From CAYWTX01 sp964461295 (GTDB lineage: Bacteria > Planctomycetota > Phycisphaerae > SM23-33): a stretch of DNA of 6,618 nucleotides. Shown here one piece after another: positions 6,101 to 6,618 of this stretch. Numbering within the stretch: position 1 is the stretch's first letter; every line of letters starts with the position of its first letter. The DNA lies in contig CAYWTX010000690.1 in assembly GCA_964461295.1 (NCBI GenBank), forward strand, positions 1 through 6,618. Direction: 5' to 3'. The notes beneath the pieces are model-generated. The model did no database searches and was not told the origin of the DNA. It saw only the letters and a program-made list of their open reading frames with translations. A program made the translations under genes and the position numbers.

Positions 6101-6105
6101 CTCCT
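6101..6105 (-). promoter_or_regulatory. Ribosome binding site of the ThuA-like gene
   Basis: On the minus strand AGGAG precedes the ATG at 6092-6090 by 8 nt. An out-of-frame ATG (6099-6097) lies only one base after the AGGAG, too close to be used efficiently, so the start at 6092 is preferred. It also gives the correctly placed signal peptide. Confidence 0.6.
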
Positions 6106-6147
6106 ATACCTGGTTCTTGCGCATTTCGCGGCGACGGCGCGCCGCTG

Positions 6148-6618
6148 TTACATCATGTCGTCACCCGACTTGGCGGGGTGTTTGCGGGGTGGCGGGGCAT
6201 CGGGCGAGACAGGGCGGCCATCCACTTCGATCAGTTGGCGCGTGTCCTTGTCCCAGCGCCTCGTGCGCGTGGGGATGCGGTGCTGACCGTGACAATCGGT
6301 GCAGTACGAGTGGTCCGGATCGGCGCCGGCGAAGTACGGCCGATGGCCGATCTCCGTCTCCATCTTGTCGCGGGGATGGCACTCGGCGGTCATGCAGGAA
6401 GCGTTCACCTTGGCCTTGGAGTACAGGGCATCCGCGGGCGTCAGGTGTTCCTCATCGGCGGCGTGGGGGCTGGACGAACCGTGGCAGTCGTGGCAGGAGA
6501 TGCCCGCCTTCACGTGGGCAAGGGTGAACGGCTCCTGCTGGAAGTTGATGTGGCAGACCTGGCAGAAGGAGTTGTCGCCGCGCTCGTAGTTCTTCTTCGC
6601 CAGCGGGGCCGGGCGCGG
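6148..6618 (-). CDS. Multiheme cytochrome c, C-terminal part (5' end outside window)
   Basis: The frame is open to the right edge of the window; 156 residues plus the stop are visible. Numbering from the edge, there are three CxxCH heme c motifs: CQVCH (19-23), CHDCH (42-46) and CTDCH (106-110). CMTAECH (75-81) is a CX4CH motif of the type used for some hemes in cytochrome c3 proteins. Several further histidines (35, 52, 58, 92, 103, 113) could be distal ligands. Apparently at least four hemes bind in this portion, which implies periplasmic export and an N-terminal signal peptide that lies outside the window. The C-terminus after about 115 is basic and proline-rich with no heme motif. It probably passes electrons in the periplasm; its partner cannot be told. 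A GTG at 6513 could be mistaken for a start, but the upstream CQVCH in the same frame shows the gene is longer. Confidence 0.87.
   Translation of the reverse strand, partial: PRPAPLAKKNYERGDNSFCQVCHINFQQEPFTLAHVKAGISCHDCHGSSSPHAADEEHLTPADALYSKAKVNASCMTAECHPRDKMETEIGHRPYFAGADPDHSYCTDCHGQHRIPTRTRRWDKDTRQLIEVDGRPVSPDAPPPRKHPAKSGDDMM

Noticed and set aside
5859..6527. Plus-strand open frame of 222 codons opposite ThuA and the cytochrome
   Set aside because: It runs across two minus-strand genes with clear domains and heme motifs, and its translation has no features of its own.

Overview
The window is GC-rich bacterial DNA. Its protein repertoire is typical of Planctomycetes/Phycisphaerae or a neighbouring PVC lineage: an exported PQQ-like beta-propeller protein, an exported sulfatase-modifying-factor (SUMF1/FGE-like) domain, a GH36 glycosidase, an exported ThuA-like protein and a multiheme cytochrome c. 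The taxonomic call is an inference from this repertoire and from remembered planctomycete phrasing of the proteins. No rRNA or other marker is present.

Layout. Positions 1-280 are an intergenic leader, clearly richer in A+T in its left part. It carries a good sigma70-type promoter on the minus strand pointing out of the left edge, so a divergent gene probably lies just outside. A plus-strand cluster follows: PQQ-like beta-propeller protein (281-1666), a short SUMF1 fragment (1675-2196), a GH36 alpha-galactosidase-type enzyme (2206-4314) and a short ORF (4311-4571). These are separated by 8 nt, 9 nt and an ATGA overlap, so they look like one operon. Positions 4572-5009 are a convergent intergenic region with no believable gene; it holds short GC-rich tandem and inverted repeats. 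On the minus strand, a multiheme cytochrome c (6148-6618, cut by the right edge) lies 55 nt upstream of a ThuA-like secreted protein (5010-6092), probably as a second operon.

How the genes may work together. GH36 shows the full clan GH-D active-site layout (D451 nucleophile, D521 acid/base, 70 residues apart) and has no signal peptide, so cytoplasmic removal of alpha-galactosyl groups from imported sugars is likely. The exported propeller and the SUMF1 domain suit a polysaccharide or glycan utilisation locus. The ThuA/cytochrome pair points to a separate periplasmic redox or sugar-related function.

The most notable signal is genomic wear on both sides of an intact GH36 gene. The SUMF1 domain upstream is cut after about 65 residues and runs into an unrelated tail. 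The ORF downstream stops exactly inside a perfect 10-bp inverted repeat (4544-4568) resembling a small mobile palindromic element. I found no CRISPR array, tRNA, rRNA, transposase or defence system, and nothing that I can defend as an entirely new system.
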